A stretch of 60,583 nucleotides of DNA from NCBI GenBank assembly GCA_002432715.1, contig DJGJ01000037.1, positions 58,947-119,529 on the forward strand. Direction: 5' to 3'. Shown here piece by piece: positions 26,762-35,278 of the stretch. Below the pieces are notes generated by a model. It saw nothing but the letters and a program-made list of their open reading frames with translations, had not been told where the DNA came from and did no database searches. Source of the DNA: Sphaerochaeta sp. UBA5849. GTDB lineage: Bacteria > Spirochaetota > Spirochaetia > Sphaerochaetales > Sphaerochaetaceae. Both the position numbers and the translations under genes were made by a program. Numbering within the stretch: position 1 is the stretch's first letter; each line of letters starts with the position of its first letter.

Positions 26762-26790
26762 TTGACAACCCTGCCCTAAAGCTCTAGGTT
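26762..26790 (+). promoter_or_regulatory. promoter of nfo
   Basis: A perfect TTGACA (26762-26767) and TAGGTT (26785-26790) are 17 bp apart. Only 6 nt separate the -10 from the ATG at 26797, so the mRNA probably starts at the initiation codon. Confidence 0.65.
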
Positions 26791-26796
26791 TCCTCT

Positions 26797-27612
26797 ATGC
26801 ATACGATTGGACCTCATACCAGCATCGCTGGAGGACTTCAGAACGCCCTCATCTCGGCCCACGAGCTCGGTGCCAATGCACTGGGCATGTTCACCAAGAA
26901 TCAGAGGCAGTGGAAGGCCAAGCCGCTGGACCCTGAGGAAATTGCGCTCTTTGTCAAAACATGCGAGTCCTTGGATTTCAGCTCCAGCCAGATCCTGGTG
27001 CACGACAGCTATCTGATCAACCTCGCAAATCCTGATTCAGTGAAACGGCGGCAGAGTCTGGATGCCTTCATCGATGAACTGAAGCGTGTGGAGCAGCTGG
27101 GACTGAAGCTCCTCAACTTTCACCCGGGCTCACACCTCAACCAGGTGGATGCCCGAGAGGGGTTGCGCCTGGTTGCCGAGAGTCTGGACATCGCACTTTC
27201 CGAGACCGGCAATGCCATTGCAGTCATAGAGAATACTGCAGGCCAAGGATCCAATCTGGGCTCCAATTTCGAAGAGCTTGCCTACCTGTATGAGCAGTGC
27301 AGGACACAAGAGCGGGTGGGGTTCTGCATCGACACCTGCCATGCACATGCTGCAGGGTACAATCTCGGCAGCATCGAGGAATTTGAGAAGGCCATTGCAC
27401 GGTTTGACACCCTCATCGGGCTGGACAAACTCAGGGGCATGCATCTCAACGATGCAAAAGAGCCGGCGGCAAGCAGGCTCGACCGTCATGAGAGCCTTGG
27501 GAAGGGGACCATCGGCTGGCCGACTTTCGAACATATCCCCTTGGTTCTTGAGACCATCGACACGGAACTCTGGAAGGCTGAGGTCTTTCGCCTCCGCTGG
27601 GGGACACCATAA
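26797..27612 (+). CDS. nfo: endonuclease IV (AP endonuclease)
   Basis: A 271-aa zinc-dependent enzyme that cuts DNA 5' to abasic sites. The fold markers GPHTSIAGG at the N-terminus, NFHPGSH, IENTAGQGSNLG, CIDTCHAHAAGY and HLNDAK hold the zinc ligands, and HESLGKGTIG is the terminal motif. It has no ribosome binding site and probably a leaderless message. Its stop shares a base with the ATG of the phosphodiesterase gene (TAATG), so the two are co-translated. Confidence 0.95.
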   Translation: MHTIGPHTSIAGGLQNALISAHELGANALGMFTKNQRQWKAKPLDPEEIALFVKTCESLDFSSSQILVHDSYLINLANPDSVKRRQSLDAFIDELKRVEQLGLKLLNFHPGSHLNQVDAREGLRLVAESLDIALSETGNAIAVIENTAGQGSNLGSNFEELAYLYEQCRTQERVGFCIDTCHAHAAGYNLGSIEEFEKAIARFDTLIGLDKLRGMHLNDAKEPAASRLDRHESLGKGTIGWPTFEHIPLVLETIDTELWKAEVFRLRWGTP

Positions 27613-28331
27613 TGCAGCAAGTCTTTGACAAACCGGTCCTCTTCGGCCATCGCGGTTCCTCGTTCGATCATCCGGAGAACACCCTTGCGAGCTTCAAAGC
27701 CTGCCTGGATATGCACATCGACGGGATTGAGCTCGATGTGCAGAGGTGCAAAAGCGGTGAGCTGGTGGTTTTCCACGATTACGACCTGAAGCGCATAGCC
27801 GGCATTGACAGGCGCATCGACGAACTGGACCATCAAGAGCTGAAGCAGATCGACGTCGGCGACGGTCAGCATATACCGCTGCTGGAAGAGGTGCTCGACC
27901 TCTGTCGGGACAAGGTGTTGTATGACATCGAGTTGAAAGCCGAGGGAACAGCAAACCTCGGCCTGGAAGCTGCCGTGCTTGCCCTGCTTGAAATGAAAAG
28001 CCTCAAGAGCCGGGCCTTGCTAAGCTCCTTCAACCCCGTCAGCCTGTTGCGATTCAAGCGCATCAGCAAAAACAGCATCCCCACAGCCATCATCTACAGC
28101 GACTCGTCCTCCGTACCGAAAATCCTTCGGCACGGCCAAGGCAGGCATTTGGTGCGGCCGGCCTATCTCAAACCGCCGAAGGAGCAGTTCGATCAGGCAA
28201 GAGAGTGGAACTATCAGCTCTGTACCTGGACAGTCGATGATCCCGACGAAGCGGCATCCTTGCTTGAACGGGGTGCCATGGGAATCATCAGCAACAATCC
28301 GAAGGCCCTGCTTGCGCTATTCAACGCTTGA
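27612..28331 (+). CDS. ugpQ: glycerophosphodiester phosphodiesterase
   Basis: A 239-aa TIM-barrel enzyme that releases glycerol 3-phosphate and an alcohol from lipid-derived glycerophosphodiesters. GHRGSSFDHPENTLASF holds the catalytic His-Arg and acid, IELDVQ the metal Glu/Asp pair, and VVFHDYDLKR the second His. There is no signal peptide, so a cytosolic UgpQ-like role is likely. It starts on the nfo stop (1-nt overlap) and ends 11 nt inside the convergent lipoprotein gene. The product could join the glpK pathway. Confidence 0.9.
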   Translation: MQQVFDKPVLFGHRGSSFDHPENTLASFKACLDMHIDGIELDVQRCKSGELVVFHDYDLKRIAGIDRRIDELDHQELKQIDVGDGQHIPLLEEVLDLCRDKVLYDIELKAEGTANLGLEAAVLALLEMKSLKSRALLSSFNPVSLLRFKRISKNSIPTAIIYSDSSSVPKILRHGQGRHLVRPAYLKPPKEQFDQAREWNYQLCTWTVDDPDEAASLLERGAMGIISNNPKALLALFNA

Positions 28332-29727
28332 ACAGGAAGTCCCTCACCAGGTAGCTTGCCATGGAGCCGAAACGCCTGAAGGCCTCTTCGCGTGCTTCAA
28401 GCAAGGTGGCTCCCGAAGCCACGGCTTCCACTTCAGCGGTGTCATACAGCACGCTTTGGTTTTCCAGGTCGTGGATCCGTACCCGTCCTGAGACCACCAC
28501 CACCTGCTTTTCCTGTATCTGCTGGGTGGAGAGCACTCCCACCGTCCCCAACAAAGCCAATGCACCTTGAGGATACATCGTTTGCAATTGGGCAAGTTGT
28601 TCTTCCAATTCCACAGAACCCAGGGAGACCTGCTGGACAGCGATGCCGTCAAGGGCCAGTTCTTCGCTGAAGGATTGCAGGGCACTGCCCTGGGGGAGAA
28701 GGGCCCCTTGCTGGTTGAAGGCCTGTATCTGTGCTGCCACCATCCGGCCGGCCACCGGTGAAGCTATCGAATAGGGGAATTCGATGCGGCACTCATCCAT
28801 GGCAGCGAGGATGGGTGCGATGGCCTGAGCATCCAATGCAGATGAAATCCGATTGCGCAAATCGGTGAAATCGAGGGAGAAAACCACTTCACCACTCTTG
28901 TGCAATCCTTGGTTGTAGGGAACAAAGGAGAAAAACCCATCACCGGCGGTGTTGAACTGCAAGAAATCGGTATACGACCTTCCCAGGCTGTTTCGAGCCT
29001 GGAACGTCGCTGTGACCGATGCCTTGAGGACCTTCGGGGAGAGCAGCCGGCTCTTGCGGCGGACATACACACTCACGGTTGCCTTGGATGGGTCGGCATC
29101 ACGCAGGGACAGTTGCAGCGATGAGATAAAGGTTTGGGCCTTCTCCAAAAGGTATGGCAACTCGTGTTTCTTGACATTGACCGGTCCTTGGGCGGCAAGA
29201 ATCGCCGCCTCCAGATAGAGACGGATGGTTGTTGTGTCATCATTGGCACGATAGGAGCGGTCGGCCTGTTTCAGCAGTTCTTCAATATCAGCATCGCGTT
29301 TCAAGATTTCGTTGTAGACGCTTGTCCGCTTGCCGGCAAGCAGCCCGGCATCCAAGCGGGCCAAAAGATACACATGGTTCTGCAAGCGGCCTTCGGTCCG
29401 TTCATGTTCGCTGGAAATGGTGAGCTTGAGGTCCGCGATGGCGTTGGTGGTGGTCAGCTCGCGATAGTAGGCACTGCGCACATCCTCACCGACATACTCC
29501 GATATCTGCTTCAGGATGTCCTCGTACGCAAGCAGCCTTGCATTGTATGCCACCGCTGCACTCCCCTGTCCGACAAATGCCACCTGGTCGCTTCGTGTCT
29601 GGGGGCTGTACACCCAGGAGGGAAGACCTTCCACCTGGGAACGCACCAAGTCGGACAGCGACGAGCAGGATGAGAGCATCAGGCTGAAGAGAAGGCCGAT
29701 CAAGAGTGTGCGCAATGCGTGTTTCAT
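28321..29727 (-). CDS. large LPP20-like lipoprotein
   Basis: A 468-aa predicted lipoprotein. The signal peptide ends in the lipobox LSSC (Cys near residue 21). LPSWVYSPQT and VAFVGQGSA (residues 35-57) with the helix that follows resemble the LPP20-type domain of other spirochaete and proteobacterial lipoproteins. The rest is mixed alpha/beta, and near residue 240 there are strands VSVYVRRKSRLL and SVTATFQARNS. The ATG overlaps the stop of the beta-barrel gene by 4 nt. Surface or periplasmic location is inferred; function is unknown. Confidence 0.75.
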   Translation of the reverse strand: MKHALRTLLIGLLFSLMLSSCSSLSDLVRSQVEGLPSWVYSPQTRSDQVAFVGQGSAAVAYNARLLAYEDILKQISEYVGEDVRSAYYRELTTTNAIADLKLTISSEHERTEGRLQNHVYLLARLDAGLLAGKRTSVYNEILKRDADIEELLKQADRSYRANDDTTTIRLYLEAAILAAQGPVNVKKHELPYLLEKAQTFISSLQLSLRDADPSKATVSVYVRRKSRLLSPKVLKASVTATFQARNSLGRSYTDFLQFNTAGDGFFSFVPYNQGLHKSGEVVFSLDFTDLRNRISSALDAQAIAPILAAMDECRIEFPYSIASPVAGRMVAAQIQAFNQQGALLPQGSALQSFSEELALDGIAVQQVSLGSVELEEQLAQLQTMYPQGALALLGTVGVLSTQQIQEKQVVVVSGRVRIHDLENQSVLYDTAEVEAVASGATLLEAREEAFRRFGSMASYLVRDFLFKR

Positions 29728-30683
29728 GGTGTATAAGTGTACGATGTTCCGAGACTGAGGAAAAGCCCTTGACGCACCAACGATTGACTGGAGGCCGCAA
29801 GGTGGTTCCCCGCTCCCAGCCTGAAAGCCCAGGCTCCCTGGTGATACACCACAGAAAGGCTTCCCTCGCCCATATAGGAGAGTCCGCCTGATGCAAAAAA
29901 GGTGCCTATACCGACGAGAGCCTTTGCCTCAAGGCTGAGGGAACGAACCAAATGGCTCTTGGAAGAGAAAAGATGGGAGAGCGGGAGTGCAGAGCCCAGC
30001 CCGACAACCAGATACCCCTGCTCAAAATCGGGGGTGCTGAAACCCAAGTGCAACCACAGCGGATAGGAAGGCAGGGGATAGGAAGTACCAACGCCCACTC
30101 CTATCGAGCCATCAACATGGATGCTGGATTCGACACTGAGGGGAAACAACCCCATGGGGGCAAGGGCCATGCCGGCAAGGAGCTCTCCCCCTGCCGTCTG
30201 CTGGAGGAAGGCCAACTTGGGCTCGCTGGTTCGCACATGAGAAGCGACCACCACTCCGCGTTTTCGGCCTTGGCCGTCCAATACCCAGTAGGGCCGACCT
30301 TCACCGATGAGCGTCTTTGAGCTGTTTTCGACGGCAAAGCCCCGATCAAGGACAAACTCCAAGCCGAAGGGAGGAAGCTCCCCAACCAGGACAAGCCCGT
30401 CATAGGCGAGGTTGGAGACCAGAAACGTTTCCAGGTCCTGTTCATGACCGGGCATATCAAGTGCGAGGTGCCGCTCTCCGACGGAAAGATTGAGGACCGC
30501 TGTATCGATATGGGCGACAAGCGTCTCATCTTCCTTGAGCAGCGGCAGCACCGCACGCTCCAAGGCCCGCCTGACAGACAGGCGGACCTGCTCGGAAACG
30601 GTGCTTGCACTGTCAATCTCAAGGGATGCGGCCGGAAGCGAAAAGAGAAGCAGGCAAAGAAGGAGAGAGCAGAGCCACTTCAT
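29724..30683 (-). CDS. exported beta-rich envelope protein
   Basis: A 319-aa protein with a signal peptide (MKWLCSLLLCLLLFSLPAAS, cleaved near residue 20). The first half is mixed, and from about residue 165 it has strands with alternating aromatic and small residues (YPLWLHLGF, GLSYMGEGSLSVVYH) that end in SYTYTP. A small outer-membrane barrel is likely. The start at 30683 overlaps pepT by 4 nt, and its stop overlaps the LPP20-like gene by 4 nt, so the three genes form a coupled unit. No specific family is recognised. Confidence 0.65.
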   Translation of the reverse strand: MKWLCSLLLCLLLFSLPAASLEIDSASTVSEQVRLSVRRALERAVLPLLKEDETLVAHIDTAVLNLSVGERHLALDMPGHEQDLETFLVSNLAYDGLVLVGELPPFGLEFVLDRGFAVENSSKTLIGEGRPYWVLDGQGRKRGVVVASHVRTSEPKLAFLQQTAGGELLAGMALAPMGLFPLSVESSIHVDGSIGVGVGTSYPLPSYPLWLHLGFSTPDFEQGYLVVGLGSALPLSHLFSSKSHLVRSLSLEAKALVGIGTFFASGGLSYMGEGSLSVVYHQGAWAFRLGAGNHLAASSQSLVRQGLFLSLGTSYTYTP

Positions 30684-31924
30684 TTCGAAGCACCCACCTC
30701 GACAATCTTGATGATCAGGCGGCAGGCATCCACCATGGCAGGAAGAGCCGCCCACTCAAAGCGTGAATGCAGGTTGTGACCGCCGGTGAAAATGTTCGGA
30801 CAAGGTATGTCGCGTTCATTCGCCATGCGCGCTCCATCCGTGCCGCCTCGAATCAAGCTGCTTTGCAGTTCCATGCCGAGCTGCCGGCCTGCCTCATAGA
30901 GATTCTCCATGGCAAAGGGTTTCTTTGCTGCAACCAGGGCCATGTTGTAGTAGATGTGTTTTGCATCGACGCTGACCTTTCCGTTCGGATAGAGAGCCTC
31001 GGTGGCGGCAGCAAGACTCTTGATCGCATCGATTCTGCGATTCAGGATGTCCAGGTCGAAATCCCTGAGGTAGAGGGTGATTTCAACCTCGGTGCTGGTT
31101 CCGCTTATGTTTTGGGCGCAGTAGTAACCGTAACGGCCATCGGTTGCTTCCGGGCTTTCCGCTTGGGGAAGGGCATTGATGAAGAACGAGGCCATCGTCA
31201 GAGCGTTGACAAGCCTGCCGCGGGCCATGCCCAAGTGATAGCTGACACCGCTGAAATGGACCTTCACCGTTGCTGCATTGAAGCACTCGCTCTCAATCTC
31301 GAAGCGTTTTCCCCCATCGATGGTATAGCAGTAGTCGCAGCTGATCTTGTCGTAGGGAAAGGTATTCATGCCAGAGCCGGTCTCCTCGTCGCTGGTGAAG
31401 ATGAACTCCACCACCCCGTGCTTGACCTCTGGATGGGCTTTCAGATAGGCGGCGGCACTCATGATCTCAGCCACGCCGGCTTTATCGTCGCTGCCCAGCA
31501 GGGTATTGCCGTCGGTGACGATGATCGTCTCCCCCACATACTTGGCCAGCTCGGGATTTTCTTCGGCCACAAGGGTGTACTGTTCGTTCAGCACGATATC
31601 CTTGCCGTCGTAGGAGTCAATCACTCTTGGCTTTACGTTGTTTCCCATGACATCATCTGCGGTATCGACATGGGCCATGAAGGCAACGGTGGGCACCGGG
31701 TGATCGATGTTGGAAGCCAGTCTTGCGATGACCACCCCGTTGGGATCGACTTGGATGTCGCTGATGCCGAGGGCCTTCAATTCATCGACGAGCAGGTTCA
31801 ACAGATCCCACTGACCGTCGGTGGAGGGGTGCTTGACGGCCACAGCCTGGTCGTCGCTCATGGTATCGATGACTGCATAACGGAGGAACCGTGACAGGAT
31901 TTCGTTTTTCAGGGAAGTAGACAT
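30680..31924 (-). CDS. pepT: peptidase T (tripeptide aminopeptidase)
   Basis: A 414-aa M20-family zinc peptidase that removes the N-terminal residue from tripeptides in the cytosol. FMAHVDTADD contains the first metal His and Asp, GSDDKAGVAE the bridging Asp, FTSDEETGSGM the catalytic Glu pair, and IRGGTDGARM and FTGGHNLHSRFEW the C-terminal motifs. AAGGAG lies before the ATG at 31924. It leads into the two exported-protein genes by a 4-nt overlap. Confidence 0.95.
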   Translation of the reverse strand: MSTSLKNEILSRFLRYAVIDTMSDDQAVAVKHPSTDGQWDLLNLLVDELKALGISDIQVDPNGVVIARLASNIDHPVPTVAFMAHVDTADDVMGNNVKPRVIDSYDGKDIVLNEQYTLVAEENPELAKYVGETIIVTDGNTLLGSDDKAGVAEIMSAAAYLKAHPEVKHGVVEFIFTSDEETGSGMNTFPYDKISCDYCYTIDGGKRFEIESECFNAATVKVHFSGVSYHLGMARGRLVNALTMASFFINALPQAESPEATDGRYGYYCAQNISGTSTEVEITLYLRDFDLDILNRRIDAIKSLAAATEALYPNGKVSVDAKHIYYNMALVAAKKPFAMENLYEAGRQLGMELQSSLIRGGTDGARMANERDIPCPNIFTGGHNLHSRFEWAALPAMVDACRLIIKIVEVGASK

Positions 31925-32010
31925 GGTGAGGAGCTCCTTGCTGATGTTCGTGATGCACATAGTATTTCACAAAGCACTGGCTGGAGCAACCTCAGAAACA
32001 CAGGGCTTGC

Positions 32011-32850
32011 TCAAACACCGAAATTGTATTTGGCAAGCATCGGTTTGACCATGTCCACCACGTTGTACAGGGCAAACACGCAGATGATGATTCCTGTCAC
32101 CACCGCACCCCGCTTGAGGGTGTTGCCCACTGCAATCACACTTGCCGCCAGGGCATACGATAGCTCAGGCTCGGTCGTGACGCTGGTCAGCCAGTCACCG
32201 AACGACTCGTCGATGCTGCCGCCGAACTGATAGTACCGCCAGATGGACATGACGGTGCTGGCAACCACTCCTGTTGCTACTGCGATGGCGGTTGCTGCAG
32301 AGACTTTTCCCCAGAACACCACCGTAGGGATGCACGCATAGACGACGCCTGCGGTAAAGAGCACCAGCGTCCTGGTGACCAGTTTCTGCATATCCTTCCA
32401 GAATGCCGCACGCTGGCTGGGCGCCAGGCCCCTGCTGAGCACCTCAGCCTTGTCCAGCATGAGCGTTCGTGCAGCCTCAAGCTTCTCATCCAATTCCTGC
32501 TGCTCCTGTTCATTCAACAGCCCATGGGCGAACGCAACGACCTCCTCAATATCCGCATCCATGCCTACCGTGTAGCAGAACTCCAGATATTGGCGGCCTT
32601 GTTCCTCCTCCAAGGTATTGGTCACGATCTCGCCGGCATTGACCTGCCTCGAGGCAAGCCCCCGCTGCAGGTCCTCCTCCAGATACGGCCATACCACATC
32701 CTTCTGCTGCTCGATCATCTCCGATACAGCAGGAAACAGTTGGTCATCGCTGATTTTTGCCTTGCTCTGCATTTCCCAGCCCATCGAACATCCGCTGAGA
32801 GGCAGGACAAGCAGGATAACCACCACCCAATTGCCTAATGTGCGTATCAT
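32011..32850 (-). CDS. lipoprotein with membrane segments
   Basis: A 279-aa predicted lipoprotein with a signal ending in LSGC (Cys near residue 21). A charged helical region (about residues 25-155) is followed by hydrophobic stretches near 165-205 and 240-265. The start at 32850 follows GGAGGAAGATTCT. I recognise no domain family. It lies 33 nt after the small beta-rich gene and 86 nt before pepT, on the same strand, and may share their transcript. Confidence 0.65.
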   Translation of the reverse strand: MIRTLGNWVVVILLVLPLSGCSMGWEMQSKAKISDDQLFPAVSEMIEQQKDVVWPYLEEDLQRGLASRQVNAGEIVTNTLEEEQGRQYLEFCYTVGMDADIEEVVAFAHGLLNEQEQQELDEKLEAARTLMLDKAEVLSRGLAPSQRAAFWKDMQKLVTRTLVLFTAGVVYACIPTVVFWGKVSAATAIAVATGVVASTVMSIWRYYQFGGSIDESFGDWLTSVTTEPELSYALAASVIAVGNTLKRGAVVTGIIICVFALYNVVDMVKPMLAKYNFGV

Positions 32851-32883
32851 AGAATCTTCCTCCTTCCTGTTCATGCAAAATAT

Positions 32884-33432
32884 TCACCGCCCTGCACTCT
32901 TGGATGAGGGAACAGGAAACGTCCATCCGACAAGCAGAGCGAAGCGAACCATGGGAAACCGTGTAAACAGAGATTGCAATGTTCCATACTCCTCGGTGAG
33001 GATGTGATTGGGATCCTTGATGATCACACTCGGTATGACGACAATGGACGGGGGGAAGGAGCATTGCCACCCTACAGCCATTTCGTTCAGGAACAACAGC
33101 TGCATCCCATCCTCATAGGGATGGTTGGCAAGGAAGGAGACCTGCATCAGGGAAAGCGAGAGGAACAGGTCCCAACCAAGCGGGTGGTACTGGAGAAATA
33201 CGCCTGTCTCCCACAGTTGCACTCCTCCCAAGTACCGCTCTGCCGTCAAGGTCAGGGGCATGCTCAGGCTGAACTCCGGTGTAACATCCAAGGCTGCTTC
33301 CATGCGGACGATTGCAGTATCATAGGCAAGGCTGTCCAGCGAGCAGAGGTCGAGGGAGACCGCCAATCCTGCATGCCGTGCAGAAAGGCTGAAAGGAAGC
33401 AGCAAAACCAAGGCGACAAGATGGATCCGCAT
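32884..33432 (-). CDS. small exported beta-rich protein
   Basis: A 182-aa protein with a signal peptide (MRIHLVALVLLLPFSLSA) and then alternating strands such as MEAALDVTPEF, GVFLQYHPLGWDLFLSLS and WQCSFPPSIVVIP. This suggests an eight-strand outer-membrane barrel or similar fold. GGAGGG precedes the ATG at 33432; the frame is open upstream but without a signal-like start. No family is recognised. Confidence 0.6.
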   Translation of the reverse strand: MRIHLVALVLLLPFSLSARHAGLAVSLDLCSLDSLAYDTAIVRMEAALDVTPEFSLSMPLTLTAERYLGGVQLWETGVFLQYHPLGWDLFLSLSLMQVSFLANHPYEDGMQLLFLNEMAVGWQCSFPPSIVVIPSVIIKDPNHILTEEYGTLQSLFTRFPMVRFALLVGWTFPVPSSKSAGR

Positions 33433-33602
33433 ACGATACCCTCCGTTTGCAGACCTTATCACGCATCCCCAGGTGCTGAAATTCTCCAAAAAGGGTACCC
33501 CCGGGAGGGAACAAATGCACAAATCTTCACCAAAAAAGAAGGAAATGATGATACTGAGGGCATCAACCCGTGTTAGACTTGTACAAGAAAGCCCTCTTGT
33601 GG

Positions 33603-33611
33603 TGTTATAGT
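33603..33611 (+). promoter_or_regulatory. extended -10 promoter
   Basis: TGTTATAGT is an extended -10 (TGN plus TATAGT at 33606-33611), upstream of the AAGGAG and GTG start of the Pro-rich barrel gene. Confidence 0.45.
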
Positions 33612-33629
33612 TACTGTAAGGAGTATGTT

Positions 33630-34709
33630 GTGAATAAGACTTTGTCGGTAGTGTTGATAGTCGTAGCCTGCCTCGTGGTACTGAGCGGTACGTACTGGTA
33701 CTTTGCGATGAGGCCTCAGACTCGTGCCCCTGAGCAAGGTGAACAGCTGCAGCCTCAGCCGTCGCAGCCGGCTGAAGCCCTGTTGCAGCCTCCTATCCAA
33801 CCCATCCCTGAAGAAGAACCCAAACCCGCGGTCATTGAGGAACCTGTGCAACTAGAGGTGCAAGCCAAAGAGGCCATGGTACCAGAAGAGCCCATTGCAG
33901 AAGTGCCCATCGAGCAGCCGATCCTGACAAATACGGATCCACTCCCCCCTCCCATCGACCCGCTGCTGAAGTCAGGATTGCTCAAGCTTCCCGTTTCCAG
34001 CGCCCCCAAAGTACCGATTCCGTTCGCCCCTGAACCGCCTTTGGTGAAGGCATCCGCCGAGGCGGAGACAGCACCGGAGGAGCCTGTTGCCGACGATCGG
34101 GAGCTGCCGGTTGAAGAGACGACCATCGGTGAAGCGCCACTTGTACCGGTTGCAATGCAAGACGGGCAGGAGAGCCCTCCAGAGGCTGCAAGTGAGAGCG
34201 GGAAAGTAGTGCTCACCCCCATAGCGCCCCAGACCCCGCAAATCCCCACCTCCCGTGTAGAGATCGATCCCGAGCCGTTGGGCTGGACAATCGGGACGGC
34301 AGTATCGTTTGCAAATTTCGACCTTCCCGCTTTGGGCAATAGTGGATTTTCGGTACAGCTGGATATTCTGAAGCACACCGATACACTCTTTAGTTTCGGA
34401 GGTGCCTTGGAGTATGAGAGAGACGGCGGCGAGAACCAACTCAGCGTGCTGGCGAAAGGGCAATGGACGTTCAGGAAGGATGAGGCCTTCAATATTCCGC
34501 TCTCCATCTCCCTCGGCCCGACCTTCTTCTTCGGGACAAGCCCCGAGTTTGGATTGACGGCGAAAGTGCTGGGCGGCTTCTCCTATGAAATCGTGGAGAA
34601 CCTGCGTTTCTTCTACCAGGCGGGAATCCAGGCTCAGTGGGTGATCACAAGCCCTGATTTCAATTTCTCCCTTGAGCCGATGCGTGTAGGGTTCAGTTAC
34701 AGTTTCTAG
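33630..34709 (+). CDS. proline-rich anchored protein with C-terminal barrel-like domain
   Basis: A 359-aa protein. The GTG at 33630 is set by AAGGAG 7 nt upstream. A single N-terminal membrane segment (about residues 6-26) is followed by a long Pro/Glu-rich, low-complexity spacer (about 30-215) and a compact beta domain of about 130 residues (GWTIGTAVSFANF to VGFSYSF) ending in Phe, like a small outer-membrane barrel. The spacer could span the periplasm or peptidoglycan layer in the manner of TonB-like proteins. No named family is recognised. Its stop overlaps the convergent gene by 4 nt (CTAG). Confidence 0.65.
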   Translation: MNKTLSVVLIVVACLVVLSGTYWYFAMRPQTRAPEQGEQLQPQPSQPAEALLQPPIQPIPEEEPKPAVIEEPVQLEVQAKEAMVPEEPIAEVPIEQPILTNTDPLPPPIDPLLKSGLLKLPVSSAPKVPIPFAPEPPLVKASAEAETAPEEPVADDRELPVEETTIGEAPLVPVAMQDGQESPPEAASESGKVVLTPIAPQTPQIPTSRVEIDPEPLGWTIGTAVSFANFDLPALGNSGFSVQLDILKHTDTLFSFGGALEYERDGGENQLSVLAKGQWTFRKDEAFNIPLSISLGPTFFFGTSPEFGLTAKVLGGFSYEIVENLRFFYQAGIQAQWVITSPDFNFSLEPMRVGFSYSF

Positions 34710-35194
34710 GCTTGTTTCCAGCCGAGGGCGATGGTGATCGCTTCTTTGTCCTTTGCAATCCGATGGCCTACGAACCGAGCCTCCCGCTCTTCGGCAAGGA
34801 AGGTGACTCCTTTTCGCACCGAAAGCACCTGTCCGACGGTGAAGTGTTTGACCTCGGCAATATCCATGCTCCAGACTTCCTTGACGGCTTTCTGCTTTGC
34901 ATCCTTCTGAAACAGGGCGAGCCGCTTGTCGGTAATGATCAGCCTTCCGCGGATGAGGTCCCCGTCATCCACGGGAGGGACAAGGGCGCAAAAACAGGAG
35001 TAGGAAAAAGGCTCTGTGGTTGCTTTGCGCACTGCTCTCTCGCTGACGACGTAGGAGGTGCGGTAGAACAGCCACACCAGGACAAACAGCAGGGGAAAGA
35101 GTGAATAGTAGACCACCCGTCCGATGTAGAGGGGGTTGATGAATACCAGAACCAGGGTCAAGGCCAATAGGGCGATCTTGATCAATGCTTGCAT
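34706..35194 (-). CDS. membrane protein with PH/GRAM-like domain
   Basis: A 162-aa protein with two N-terminal hydrophobic segments (about residues 4-20 and 27-45). A beta-rich cytosolic domain follows, in which RGRLIITDKRLALFQ is typical of bacterial PH/GRAM-like folds. No catalytic motif is seen. There is no clear ribosome binding site before the ATG at 35194. The fold is inferred from one short motif. Confidence 0.6.
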   Translation of the reverse strand: MQALIKIALLALTLVLVFINPLYIGRVVYYSLFPLLFVLVWLFYRTSYVVSERAVRKATTEPFSYSCFCALVPPVDDGDLIRGRLIITDKRLALFQKDAKQKAVKEVWSMDIAEVKHFTVGQVLSVRKGVTFLAEEREARFVGHRIAKDKEAITIALGWKQA

Positions 35195-35278
35195 GCACTG
35201 AATGTACCCGTTGAAGAGAAAAAAGAAAAGATGTGAAGCGATTTCCCACCCTTCCTTCCTTTGTGGTCGGAGGAAAGA

